A DNA stretch of 64,000 nucleotides, taken from contig OX463838.1 of assembly GCA_949825065.1 (NCBI GenBank), positions 992,001 to 1,056,000 of the forward strand, written 5' to 3'. Positions 31,602 to 40,985 of this stretch are shown here, in pieces. The stretch comes from Odontocerum albicorne (taxonomy: Eukaryota; Arthropoda; Insecta; Trichoptera; Odontoceridae). Position 1 is the stretch's first letter, and the number at the start of each line of letters is the position of its first letter. The notes under the pieces are model-generated. The model searched no databases and had not been told where the DNA came from. It saw nothing but the letters and a program-made list of their open reading frames with translations. The translations under genes and the position numbers were made by a program.

Positions 31602-33354
31602 CCCTAGAGCAGTGGTCGGCAAACTTATTAGCCAAAGAGCCAAATATGTACATTACAACGATTAAAAAAAAATTTGAGAGCCAAATCTGTTTATTATTTT
31701 GCAAACCTTTATTATAATTTTAGCACTTCATTAAATTACGGGTACACTGGATAAAACTTGATTTCGTACTTAATAAACATTTTATTCTTTGATAAAAAAT
31801 ATTATGTCCTTTAGGAATCCATAAATTTAAATCATGACAATGACTGACAAATACTTAATGCGAACAATGTCCTTGCATCTCCTTGGAAAGTTTAAGTAAG
31901 TCAGGTTTGTATGTTTTTATTCTTAATTTTAGGCACGATTCCTGGTTCTCATCAATAAGACGACTTCTCAGTTTACTCTTGATAAAGTTCATGCTTGAAA
32001 ACGATTGTTCGCATGAATATGTAGAACCGAAAAGTTTTTTCAACTGATCATAAGAGTCAGGTATATTATATTATTCCAGGCGTTGAAGATGATCATGTCT
32101 CCCTTCTCCAGGTATTTCGAAGCAGACCACTTGTGTTGTGAACTAAGCTCACATTTGTTCTTCTCCAATATTTCCAAATCAACACAAAGACATTCAAATT
32201 AAGAGCTCCATATTTCCTTGTCCAGCAATTGTATTTCAAAGTTACCAATGTCAATGCCAAAAGGAGAAAATTTCAAACCTGTTATCGTAGCATTAAGAGG
32301 GTGGTTAACGAATGCTAAGGTCGCTCTGCTGTTTTTAAATTCCTGAAACCTGCTGAAAAATGCTTCCCTCATATTTAAAATGGTTGTTTTGAAAAAGTGT
32401 TTGTCAATAGATGAATTATTTTCTTGACGATGCTTCAGCAGACTCGGAAAGTGAAACAATGTTTGCCTTTCAAAATCTTGAGCAAAAAGGGATAATTGGT
32501 TTTCGAATGAAATGACTTCTTCTAACATCGAAAAAATTGTGTTTCCTCTCTTCACACTCCATTTAACTAAAAATTCTTTGAATTGTCGATGATTAAGAGC
32601 TTTAGCTTAAATGGAGTTGATAATCGTAATCACCAATTCCATAACTTTACAAATTTCTTCTGGAAATGTCTGCGCACAAAGCGCTTCTTGATGAATGATG
32701 CAATGGTAAGAAAGTATCTCGTGATTAATTTTTTCTTTCAAAATAGCAACAAACCCCTTTCTTACGCCGGTCATACTTTTGGCCCCGTCTGTTGAAATCG
32801 ACATAATTTTATCGAGAGGAATATGATGTTTATCCATACATTCAATTACAGCATTTGCGATATCCTCTCCGCGCGTCTGCCCTTTGAGTGGCAATAATCC
32901 TAAAAGTCCTTCTTTAGGACCTGTATGAGAAATAAATCTTACAAAAAGCGAAACTTGCGCTGTATCATTTATGTCACAAGACTCGTCAACTGCTATTGAT
33001 AAAGCCGAAACCAATTTCAGCTCTTCGATTTGCTGGATGGTTATATTCGAAGGCATTTTAATTGTTCTATCTTTCATTGTTTTGGCAGACAATGGTAACT
33101 CTTAATTTTTTTTAAATATCTGCTTTGTTCTTAAAATGCCGAAATAGCTTTTCGGATGCCTTGGCTAACGCCAACCAGACTTGTTGAAACGCGCGAGTCT
33201 CCCCCGCGCCGCGTACCTCGCAGTTGACACCCGACCGATATCATCAACGCGTCTTGCGCGCTTGCCCGTGGATATTTGTGCCAGAGCCGCACTTAAGGGG
33301 CCAAAGAGCCGCATGCGGTTCCGGAGCCGCACTTTGCCGACCTCTGCCCTAGAG
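31602..33354 (-). mobile_element. hAT element 1 (CAGTGGTCGGCAAAC)
   Basis: The element is 31610-33346 (1737 bp) with ends CAGTGGTCGGCAAACTT / ACTTTGCCGACCTCTG and a perfect 8-bp duplication CCCTAGAG at 31602-31609 and 33347-33354. It carries a decayed transposase on the minus strand. The right subterminal 230 bp are GC-rich and include GAGCCGCATGCGG words also seen in the hAT at 55831. The target octamer is the tip of a palindromic MITE. Confidence 0.95.
31855..33110 (-). pseudogene. hAT transposase (GTF2IRD2/EPM2AIP1-like group)
   Basis: Pieces in order: 33092-32607 has KLVSALSIAVDESCDINDTA (first acidic motif), then GLLPLKGQTRGEDIA, MSISTDGAKSMTGVRKGFVA (second motif) and YHCIIHQEALCAQ (the conserved C-H-x-x-H box). 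32555-32199 covers the insertion region. 32043-31855 has KLFGSTYSCEQSFSSMNFIK and SKLRSRLIDENQESCLKL, the hATC dimerisation domain. Separated by stops or shifts. The N-terminal BED finger is missing. Host proteins such as GTF2IRD2 contain related domains, but the TIRs and TSD make this a transposon remnant. Confidence 0.85.
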
Positions 33355-33480
33355 GATAAACCACGGAGGTCACTTTGCACCCTAGCGGATAAACGTCATA
33401 TGCGTCATACATGAATTGTATGATGCAACGTCGTTTATACTCTGGGGTAAAATGTGACTTCCGCGGTTTATCCTCTAGGG
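33347..33480. mobile_element. palindromic MITE with both tips hit by hAT elements
   Basis: CCCTAGAGGATAAACCACGG at the left and CCGCGGTTTATCCTCTAGGG at the right are inverted, with roughly 48-bp arms. Removing the two hAT insertions restores GTA-CCCTAGAGG...CCTCTAGGG-TAC, so this was a small element with inverted repeats, probably TA-flanked. Confidence 0.85.
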
Positions 33481-34558
33481 CAGTGCTCCGCAACCGGTGT
33501 GCCGTGGCACACTGGTGTGCCGTGAGCCGGATACAGGTGTGCCGCGGTCAAATTCAATGTATTTGACATTTTACAATTTTTATTATGTATTTAATACACA
33601 ATGACAAATTATTTTTCATAATATTGTCTATTTTACAAAATGTAATATAGAATAATTATTATAACTAAATAATTTTTCAATGGTCCCCCAGCGCCTGGTG
33701 CCAACTGTTGAAAACTGCGTAGTGTGCTTTGTACACACCATGGCCGCACCAAATTAGTCATAGACAAAGAAAAATGACCCTTATGCGCGTCGCTGAAGAC
33801 TCATGCGCATGCGTTATACTACATTTGCAGGCGTTACATCACGTTCACTCGTCCGTCATTACTGTCGTGTGCAGAGCTGTCACTATTTTAACAACACAAA
33901 GTTAAATAAACAAGTTTCTACCATTAACGATAATTACTATTAATTGTGTTGCTGAATTGTGTGTGGTTAGCGTTCTTCGTGTGATACACATTTAGTTTTA
34001 TACCCCTTTAAATATGGATACATTTTACGTAGAAAAGATCCGTCTTCACGTACAGATGATGAAGAACCCAGCACAAGTGTTACAAAAAAACCAAAGAAGA
34101 TAGTGAAAAGAAAGTACAACGAAGACTACATTAAATATGGATTCTCGTGGTGTGGTGACGAAACGGCTCCAAAGCCACAGTGCATATTTATGTGAGCAAA
34201 GTTTTCAACTCTTGTATTAATTAAAAATGATAAGCGGCCATGCTTAAAAGGTCTTGACCGAGAACTTCGGGTTGCGCTGTCAAAAATCGAGCCGATTATA
34301 AAACTTTTGTGTTCATTGAAACAAGCGCAGGTATCACATTAATTAATTATTATTTTATAATAATTATTAAGATTGCGTAAAAATAAATATGTTATAGTTT
34401 TATATATGTATACTTTTCAAATAAAAAACAAAAATTTATTGTAAAATTTGTGTATCAATTTAATACCTATATATTTTAGCTTTTGGTGTGCCGCGGAATT
34501 CTAGGAAGAATTTTGGTGTGTCGTAGGTGAGAACAGATTGCGGAGCACTGCTCTAGGG
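33473..34558 (+). mobile_element. hAT element 2 (CAGTGCTCCGCAACC family), long copy
   Basis: The element is 33481-34550 (1070 bp), TIR CAGTGCTCCGCAACC / TTGCGGAGCACTG (outermost bases CAGTGCTCCGCAA conserved). It has a perfect 8-bp duplication CTCTAGGG at 33473-33480 and 34551-34558. Its outer parts correspond, inverted, to the short MITE at 719-1141. The middle carries transposase termini. Confidence 0.95.
34014..34342 (+). pseudogene. hAT transposase N- and C-terminal ends fused by internal deletion
   Basis: From ATG 34014 shifted frames read a leader, then KRKYNEDYIKYGFSWCGDET and APKPQC, the start of a BED-type zinc finger. After a stop it reads CLKGLDRELRVALSKIEPII, then KLLCSLKQAQVSH and a stop at 34342, which is the extreme C-terminus of ZBED/SCAND3-like hAT transposases. 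The catalytic core is deleted. Confidence 0.7.
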
Positions 34559-35670
34559 TACATACGAATATAATATATGTACTAATTTCGACTATTGAAT
34601 TATCTTAAATCCGTTCAAACGATTGATTTACGCCTCTCAATCGCTTTATTCGCCATTCGGGTTTTCCCCAACTGGCACGATCACTAACTGGGTAATCCCA
34701 TTTACGGTTTTATATTTTTGTATCTTACGCATGTGTCTTTAAAAAAAACAAATCAAACAACAATGGAAAAAGCATAATGTTCTTAAAAAATGTGTCTTCT
34801 ATGTGCCTGATTTACTACAGCACACCAACGAAAGCGAATTAATTTAAGCCTCCGTCGAGCGCAATACAAATCCTAACACGTTCGGGCGCAACTCATCTGT
34901 GAGATTAAAAATTAAATTTACGCTTAGGCTTAAGGGAAAGCTTATCAAACTGAACTTTTGACTCAAACATGATTATATAACATTTGTACATTTCTTTGCA
35001 CTTTTCAATAGCAAAATTTTTAATTTTCTCATATTGTTTTTTCTTAAAATAGAAGATAACTAGTTTACAGCATTCTCAGTCTTTTGTTGGCAGCTTATCA
35101 ACACAACTAATGCGATTCAGTAACATCACCGTTTTTTTCGGTCATTTAACACCCACAATAGGTTTGTAAAAAAGATTTAGCACAATAAAAAGTATGCGGA
35201 ATTGATTGTCACATCTCCATAAGGAAGGTGTTCATGTGACGAAAATAAAACCAATAACTTAACATTAGAGAACACCATGATAGCACTTTTTCAAACATTA
35301 TTTAGAATGTAAAATTCGAATTCACTTGTGATCATAAACCGTCTTCACAAAAACAAAAGGGAGTAATCAAAATATGATTAGAAAGTTATTTTTTTGTCAG
35401 GAAGCTACTATAAGCCTCACCTCTTTGTCGGTAAACCTCGCCCATTGGTACAAAAAAAAACTAGTTACCTCATCTCACAGATTAGATGCGCCCGCCCAAG
35501 GGTTAAATTCACTTAGGTAATACTCTAAGCTCGAAGGTAAGTCCTTGGCTCGAAGTTGAATGACGCAAAAAAAGAGAACTGTGAGATAAAAAGCTCGAAA
35601 TAGATTTTTCTAAAGAACGTCACCAACCAACGCCATTTGCTGCAGAGCAAATGGATATTATAGTATTTCT
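34559..35670. other. long non-coding stretch
   Basis: No element or exon recognised on either strand. Confidence 0.45.
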
Positions 35671-35726
35671 TGCCAGCTCCCGATTCCAACTCCACAAAAA
35701 ATCTACCGACTCCGACTTACAGCCCT
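35671..35726. mobile_element. hAT-type terminus scrap (ACTCCGACTT...AGCCCTGG)
   Basis: AATCTACCGACTCCGACTTA followed by CAGCCCTGG; the complement CAGGGCTG...GTCGGAGTCGG is a common transposon terminus form. A related scrap is at 1556-1624. The second end is not visible. Confidence 0.4.
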
Positions 35727-35794
35727 GGTGAATTCTATATTCTCAATGACACGATTACAATTGTAATCGTGTCATTGAGAATAGAGAATTCACC
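35727..35794. repeat. 68-bp near-perfect palindrome
   Basis: Two 34-bp arms around AATT (35727-35760 and 35761-35794). The left arm starts GGTGAATTCTATATTCTCAA and the right arm is its complement with a single mismatch. There is no spacer, so cruciform or hairpin formation is possible. Confidence 0.95.
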
Positions 35795-36352
35795 CTCGAC
35801 CCAGAAACCGAAGTCAAGTGCAGAATTGAATCATCTCGTGCGGCTTTTAATAATAAAATGAGAAGCGTATTCTGCGATGATAATCTAAACTTGAAACTTC
35901 GATAACGGCTAGTCAAATGCTACATTTGGTCAGTTTTATTGCATGGAGTGGAATCGTGGACCCTTAAAGTTGGCAGTATTAACCAACCGACTGGAAGCAT
36001 TCGAAATGTGGATGCACCGGATAATGCTACGGATACCCTGGACGGATATGGTCAGCAACACGAGGGTTCTTCAAAGAGCCAAAGTTGATGGAGTTGCTGA
36101 CTAATATTAAAATCCGAAAGGTGTCCTATTTGGGTCATGTACTTAGAGGAGCAACGTACAAATTACTGCACCTGATCATTCAAGGCAAAATAGAGGGTCG
36201 AAGAAGTGTTGGCAGGAGGCAAATCTCCTGGCTCCGCAATATACGTGATTGGATTGGTATAAGGAGCGTTGAGGATCTTTTTCGGGCTGCCGGGGACAAA
36301 GATGCCTACTGCCAAGTGATATTCAACGTTGGGGGGACATGACATGACACTG
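35795..36352 (+). pseudogene. non-LTR retrotransposon RT C-terminus (family C), to 3' end
   Basis: Shifted reading: PETEVKCRIESSRAAFNNKM and RSVFCDDNLNLKLR, then 36085-36342 MELLTNIKIRKVSYLGHVLR, GATYKLLHLIIQGKIEGRRS and VGRRQISWLRNIRDWIGIRS, ending in QVIFNVGGT and TGA. This is the intact C-terminal end of the family. The 3' terminus GACATGACACTGGGAAGAA runs straight into the 35-bp array. Confidence 0.8.
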
Positions 36353-36645
36353 GGAAGAAAAATGACACGATGTAACTATTAACTAGAAGAGGGAAAATGA
36401 CACGATGTAACTATTAACTAGAAGAGGGAAAATGACACGATGTAACTATTAACTAGAAGAGGGAAAATGACACGATGTAACTATTAACTAGAAGAGGGAA
36501 AATGACACGATGTAACTTTTAACTAGAAGAGGGAAAATGACACGATGTAACTATTAACTAGAAGAGGGAAAATGACACGATGTAACTATTAACTAGAAGA
36601 GGGAAAATGACACGATGTAACTATTAACTAGAAGAGCGAAAATAC
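36353..36645. repeat. 35-bp tandem repeat, 8 copies, in intron next to an exon
   Basis: ATGACACGATGTAACTATTA recurs every 35 bp from 36362 to 36607, nearly identical. The first unit overlaps the LINE 3' end (GGGAAGAAAAATGACACG versus array GGGAAAATGACACG). The array ends about 30 bp downstream (in gene direction) of the splice donor of the exon at 36672-36898. Confidence 0.95.
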
Positions 36646-36671
36646 GAATATGTAATTATGGAAGAGCTCAC

Positions 36672-36898
36672 CTTCTTATACATTTCGAAGGAGGTGAACT
36701 GCGTGGCGGCGTAGGGGAAGATGCGCACCATCTGCGCGCCGTTACCCTTGTACAGCGCCAGCACGGACTCGTCGCGCACGATGGCCGCCAGCCCCTGCGG
36801 CACGCGCAGCGACCGGTAGCGCGGCTGGTGCGCCTGCAACAGGATCTTCAGCCTGTCCAGCGGCGCCACAGCGGACTTGGAGCACATGCCGGCCACGC
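36672..36898 (-). CDS. SLC25A16: mitochondrial carrier exon, SLC25A16-like
   Basis: This is a minus-strand internal exon of 227 bp, about 65% GC in AT-rich surroundings. The acceptor TTCCAG precedes GCGTGGCC (AG at 36900-36899) and the donor AAG/GTGAGC follows (GT at 36671-36670). It enters in phase 1 and leaves in phase 0 after 75 whole codons. It encodes VAGMCSKSAVAPLDRLKILL, then LYKGNGAQMVRIFPYAATQF and TSFEMYKK. PLDRLK is the carrier signature Px[DE]xx[KR]x[KR] of repeat 1. LLQAH, LYKGNGA and RIFPY are the words of SLC25A16 (Graves disease carrier protein, implicated in mitochondrial coenzyme A import), an inner-membrane protein. SLC25A42 is a less good match. Other exons are outside the window or unrecognised. 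Confidence 0.88.
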
Positions 36899-37079
36899 CT
36901 GGAACACGACACACCCTTTACTCTCTTGACCTCCTGCTTCCATATTTTTCTTATTAGATCTTCAGAAAAATTGAGAAGAATATCCTGTTCATGCAATATG
37001 ATCTTTAGCGGTGTATATTTGAAATTCTATTGTTCTTTAACCTAAGTATTACGTGATAAGTTTTGAGAAGAGTAAAGTA

Positions 37080-37480
37080 TTGTAGCATCGAGAATCTGGT
37101 GTCTCGTGCTCGTCAGTGTTGGTCTGGACACGTGACTTTCAAGAAATATCCTCTTTGGTGATCTGACGAAAGGTAGAAAAAAGCACGGTGGGCAACGCAA
37201 GAGATATAAGAACGTACTGCATGAGACGTTTTAAAATGTTAATGCTCAGCATAATTAGGAGCAAACAGCAGCAGATAGAGCCAAATGGCGTAGAACTGTT
37301 GCTGGTTATTATCAGGGACCCAGTAGAGAGAGAAGACGCAGACACGCTGCAAATACTGAAGCTCCTTGCCCTATATGCGACAGGATATGCCTATTGCAAA
37401 TTGGCTTCCATAGTCATCTCCGGTGGCAACAACATCAAGTACCTTGTTTCCCCACATTGTATTATGCCTTTTAATATACT
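37080..37480 (+). pseudogene. non-LTR ORF C-terminus with zinc-knuckle
   Basis: Shifted frames read LRWSGHV, GQRKRYKNVLHETF, AADRAKWRRTVAGYYQ and PCPICDRICLLQIGFHSHLR. The last is a CxxC...HxxxH-like finger closing a widespread group of metazoan LINE ORFs. It lies in the presumed upstream intron of the carrier gene. It is degenerate and no ORF survives. Confidence 0.65.
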
Positions 37481-37789
37481 CGTCACGGGTAATGGATATT
37501 GATTCATTCAAGATTTTTATTTATTTGTAACCTGTCCTAGGACATACGTTTGAGAAAGATTATATTTTTATTTGTAACTTGTTCTAGGACATACCCTTGA
37601 GAAATATTATATTTTTATTTGTAACCTGTCCTAGGACATACCCTTGAGAAATATTCTATTTTTATTTGTAACCTGACATACATATAAACAATGAAATGAA
37701 ATTTGTGCATTGTGTTAACAAAAAACCACAAGATTATTACTTTGGACCAATTTACTTATAAGACATTGTGAAATAAGAACATTTTCACC

Positions 37790-38007
37790 CGCTGTATTCA
37801 CCAGACATTGCTCCTTCTGATTTTCACTTGTTTCGATCGATGACGCATGACCTGTCTGAGCAGCACTTCACATCATATGAAGATACCAAAAATTGGGTCG
37901 ATTCGTGGATAGCCTCAAAAGATGAAGCATTCTTCCGACGCTGTATCCGTATGCTGCCAGAAAGATGGGAAAAGGTAGTGGCAAGCGATGGGCAATACTT
38001 CGAATAA
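37790..38007 (+). pseudogene. mariner transposase C-terminus
   Basis: It reads YSPDIAPSDFHLFRSMTHDL, EDTKNWVDSWIASKDEAFFR, RCIRMLPERWEKVVASDGQY and FE-stop at 38007. It contains the third catalytic Asp (PSDF) and the normal C-terminus. No start. Different from the other mariner families in the window. Confidence 0.8.
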
Positions 38008-38086
38008 AACATGAGGTTCCGTTCTTTCACAATAAATGCCCAATTTTTGATAAAAAACGGCGGAAACTTATTTGTACACCTAATAA
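37790..38086 (+). mobile_element. mariner 3' fragment inside the 47-bp array
   Basis: It starts abruptly in the transposase (YSPDIAPSDFHLF) and ends in the terminal GGCGGAAACTTATTTGTACA CC. Only the last quarter of the element remains. Confidence 0.8.
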
Positions 38087-38640
38087 CTTGTTCTAGGACA
38101 TACCCTTGAGAAATATTATATTTTTATTTGTAACCTGTCCTAGGACATACCCTTGAGAAATATTCTATTTTTATTTGTAACCTGTCCTAGGACATACCCT
38201 TGAGAAATATTATATTTTTATTTGTAACCTGTCCTAGGGCATACCCTTGAGAAATATTATATTTTTATTTGTAACCTGTCCTAGGGCATACCCTTTTGAA
38301 ATATTCTATTTTTATTTGCAGTCTGTCCTAGGACATACCCTTGAGAAAGATTATATTTTTATTTGTAACTTGTCCTAGGACATACCCTTGAGAAATATTA
38401 TATTTATTTGTAACCTGTCCTAGGACATACCCTTGAGAAAGATTCTATTTTTATTTGTAATCTGTCCTAGGACATACCCTTGAGAAAGATTCTATTTTTA
38501 TTTGTAACCTGACATACATATAAACAATGAAATGAAATTTGAGCATTGTGTTATATACAAAAAACCACAAGATAATTACTTCGGACTAATTTACTTATAA
38601 GACATTGTGAAATAAGAACCACATTTTCACTTGAAGTGGT

Positions 38641-39252
38641 CATAAAACGAGCTTGCTTGTGCAAACTTCAAAAAAGTTACAGAAAGGCAACCTAACAATC
38701 TGACTTGATAGACCGTGTAAAAAAAAGTATGCATACCCTGTCAAACCACCTTGTGACCAGCTTGTTGTCTATCGCAGTCTAGTGGGAATTCAGCCAAGTC
38801 AACTGAATACACATATTCGTAAGAATAGCCAAAAAATTTATGCGAGAAAAATTACATGAATCAACCGAAAATCCCAGAAATATTAAATTAACCTTTTCCC
38901 TGCCAATCGTTAAATATGTGGTGTGTATCGTCTATAGGTCAGAATGTCAACAAACCGTGAGTGATAACCTTTTAACTTATTCTAATGATTTAAATAATTT
39001 TTAAAACAAAAATAAAAATACCGAAAAAAAGATTGACCTAAACACCACCTACTCAATGCTTGGCAAGGAAAATATTAAAAAGTAATATGCATGTTTGCAT
39101 AGTGTTTGAGAGTCGATGAAGGAATATAACATGTAAGATAAATATACAAAACGCACAAGGACATATATAACGTATGCAATAGGCACAAGAGCAATACAGC
39201 AAACAGGTCAACTGAAAATACGACCTTCAGATGGAGAGGTCGCCATAAAGGT
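38641..39252. other. non-coding stretch
   Basis: No recognised feature. Confidence 0.4.
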
Positions 39253-39399
39253 GTGAACAGGAAACTATTGTACTCGTGCTTCAGCGAGCGCGCCTTGTGT
39301 GCCGCTCTGTGTACACAGATGGGACGGGTCTGCTATACTATACATATGGAAGTTGCCTCATTGTTATGCTCACTAGACATAATAATCAATATTTTTTGT

Positions 39400-39747
39400 A
39401 GGATGAATGTTAGAAATAGACGGCAAATTCACACACTGTATCTATACATCCTTAACCATCCCGCTGCACCCTCTTATCTCGCAGAAAATTTTCAGCGTCT
39501 TTCCAATCATGGATTAGCGCTACGCTCAAACAGAGATTGTTTATTGGCCTTTCCAGTTCACCGCTCCTCTTTTTTTACGTCGTCCTTTACTGTCCATACA
39601 GTGAGACTCTGGAATCAGTTACAAACCAATACAAGACTCGCTCCGTCCTTGGCATGCTTTAAGAAGCGACTGAAAAAACTCTTAATTTCGAGAAACGAGT
39701 ACTATATGTTATATGTACTTAAGTTTTTAAAAGGAAATGTTGACTAA
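39400..39747 (+). mobile_element. LINE family-J ORF end, copy 3
   Basis: This is the best family-J protein end, within the open frame 39253-39747: NHPAAPSYLAENFQRLSNHG, LALRSNRDCLLAFPVHRSSF and FTSSFTVHTVRLWNQLQTNT, then RLAPSLACFKKRLKKLLI. This block (P-YL---F, R---L--P--R, FS---LWN-LP, F---LK) closes many insect non-LTR RT ORFs. The UTR is replaced after CTTAATTTCG. The frame upstream of about 39400 is not convincingly LINE. Confidence 0.75.
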
Positions 39748-39810
39748 GGTAAAGTAAACGGAAATAAAATTTTATTTTGCAAATGCCTTTTCATAGGAAG
39801 GATAAATAGT

Positions 39811-40215
39811 TGGCCTTTCCAGTTCACCGCTCCTCTTTCTTTACGTAGTCTCCTTTACTGTCCATGCAGTGAGACTCTGGAATCAGTTACAAACCAATAT
39901 AAGACTCGCTCCGTCCTTGGCATGCTTTAAGAAGCGACTGAAAAAACTCTCAATTTCTAGTCAGTAAAATAACGTGTTTCATTCCTGATTTATGTTTTCC
40001 TTTCCTCTCCACCACCCATTCCTTTTTCCTTTTGATTGATGATATCTCACTTTATATAAAAAAATAATGTTCGGGTGATTGTCCGTCTTTGTGGGGTTCG
40101 TGGGCATGTTCTCACGTATATGTTTATGGATTTCGTGGGGATGGATAGTCATTTGAATGATTTATGCGACCATGTAACTTGCTTTATTTACTTTTGTCTG
40201 GTTGGTTGGAAGAGA
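39811..40215 (+). mobile_element. LINE family-J 3' end, copy 4
   Basis: It repeats from TTGGCCTTTCCAGTTCACCG (also in copy 3 at 39541) through the ORF end and UTR to GTCTGGTTGGTTGGAAGAGA, where it stops short of the terminal CCCGC...GCAATAAAAG part. It is a direct neighbour of copy 3. Confidence 0.8.
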
Positions 40216-40283
40216 TATAAATGATTGCATAAAAAATGTAGGATTATTATTTTGAAATCAGTATCAACTGTGGATTAGAGCAA

Positions 40284-40480
40284 AATATGTGCATGGTCGC
40301 GCGGTAGCGTACTGGACTTCCGTGCGGAATGTCGCCGGTTCGAACCCCGCGCTGTGTTACTCCCCTCGAATGACACGGGTATTTATTTGTTCCACACCTA
40401 GCATTCGGGGGTATAAGGATACTGGAGATAAAAAAACAGAAGCGTGAGTGAGACTCTCGCGCGGTAGAAGTGAAACTTGG
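40284..40480 (+). mobile_element. tRNA-derived SINE, second family
   Basis: A-box-like TGGTCGCGCGGTAGCGTA and B-box CCGGTTCGAACCCC, 30 bp apart, are followed by an unrelated body including ACTCTCGCGCGGTAGAAGTG, which recurs at 7560-7615. The acceptor and T stems do not pair, so it is not a tRNA gene. The downstream end is uncertain. Confidence 0.6.
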
Positions 40481-40524
40481 TGAGAGTAGTAAACATTAAA
40501 CTCTGTGATGATGATAAGGTGGAA

Positions 40525-40560
40525 CCTTGAAACCGGTAGGGTGATACCATCACATTTAGT
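40525..40560 (+). repeat. scrap of Penelope-derived arm
   Basis: GAACCTTGAAACCGGTAGGG TGATACCATCAC matches the conserved arm of P1-P4. It is isolated and without ends. Confidence 0.5.
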
Positions 40561-40639
40561 TGATATATAGAAAAACCTAAAACCTCTAGCTTAGTGGTAC
40601 ATTCTTAACTTCCACCAGGGGATTTCGAGTCCGACTTCC

Positions 40640-40985
40640 GATAATACCCAAAAAAGGTCGTCCGATACTACTGCTCTGGCGCACCATCTTGCTGTCACTA
40701 TACCTCTGGTGTGTCCTCGACTGCAGGACGCACGAAATTCTCTAGCATTTCTCGATACCTTTCACCATTGACGGTTAGTGGGTTTTTTGCCTCATCTTCA
40801 AAGAAATAAGGTCCAAGAACTCTCTCCGCATTTACACCACACCAAACCGTTACTTTTACGTGGTGCAGACTACGTTGGTGGACTATTCTTGGATTTTCTG
40901 TCCCCCAAAATCGCATATTTTGTTTATTAACAAATCCGTTTAGGTGGAAGTGGGTCTCGTCACCCAAAATGGCAGTTATTTAAAG
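40640..40985 (-). pseudogene. DDE transposase fragment
   Basis: 40967-40698 minus reads MGDETHFHLNGFVNKQNMRF, WGTENPRIVHQRSLHHVKVT and VWCGVNAERVLGPYFFEDEA, then NPLTVNGERYREMLENFV. Two stops follow and then QQDGAP. DETHFHLNG supplies the first Asp and QQDGAP the second of the DDE/D triad. This is the type annotated in insects as Tc3-like or DUF4817-linked transposases. The third acidic residue region is absent. Confidence 0.75.

Larger units (their letters stand above)
37505..38640. repeat. 47-bp tandem repeat with duplicated flank
   Basis: The unit CCTGTCCTAGGACATACCCT...TTTTTATTTGTAA repeats from 37510 to 37680 and again from 38085 to 38515. Both blocks are followed by the same 130-bp flank (ACATACATATAAACAATGAA...GACATTGTGAAATAAGAAC at 37675-37785 and 38512-38630). 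Between the blocks is a mariner fragment. Confidence 0.9.

Noticed and set aside
31855..33110. A host GTF2IRD2/EPM2AIP1-like gene
   Set aside because: The pieces lie within a unit with hAT inverted ends and an exact 8-bp target duplication, and have stops and shifts.
33165..33493. Arg-rich frames in the GC-rich end of hAT element 1 and the palindromic MITE
   Set aside because: They fall in subterminal transposon sequence and occur on both strands; no protein family.
36742..36996. 84-residue alternate frame over the carrier exon (APAALPVAARAAGAGGHRARR)
   Set aside because: Frame shadow of a GC-rich exon; the carrier frame has splice sites and family motifs.
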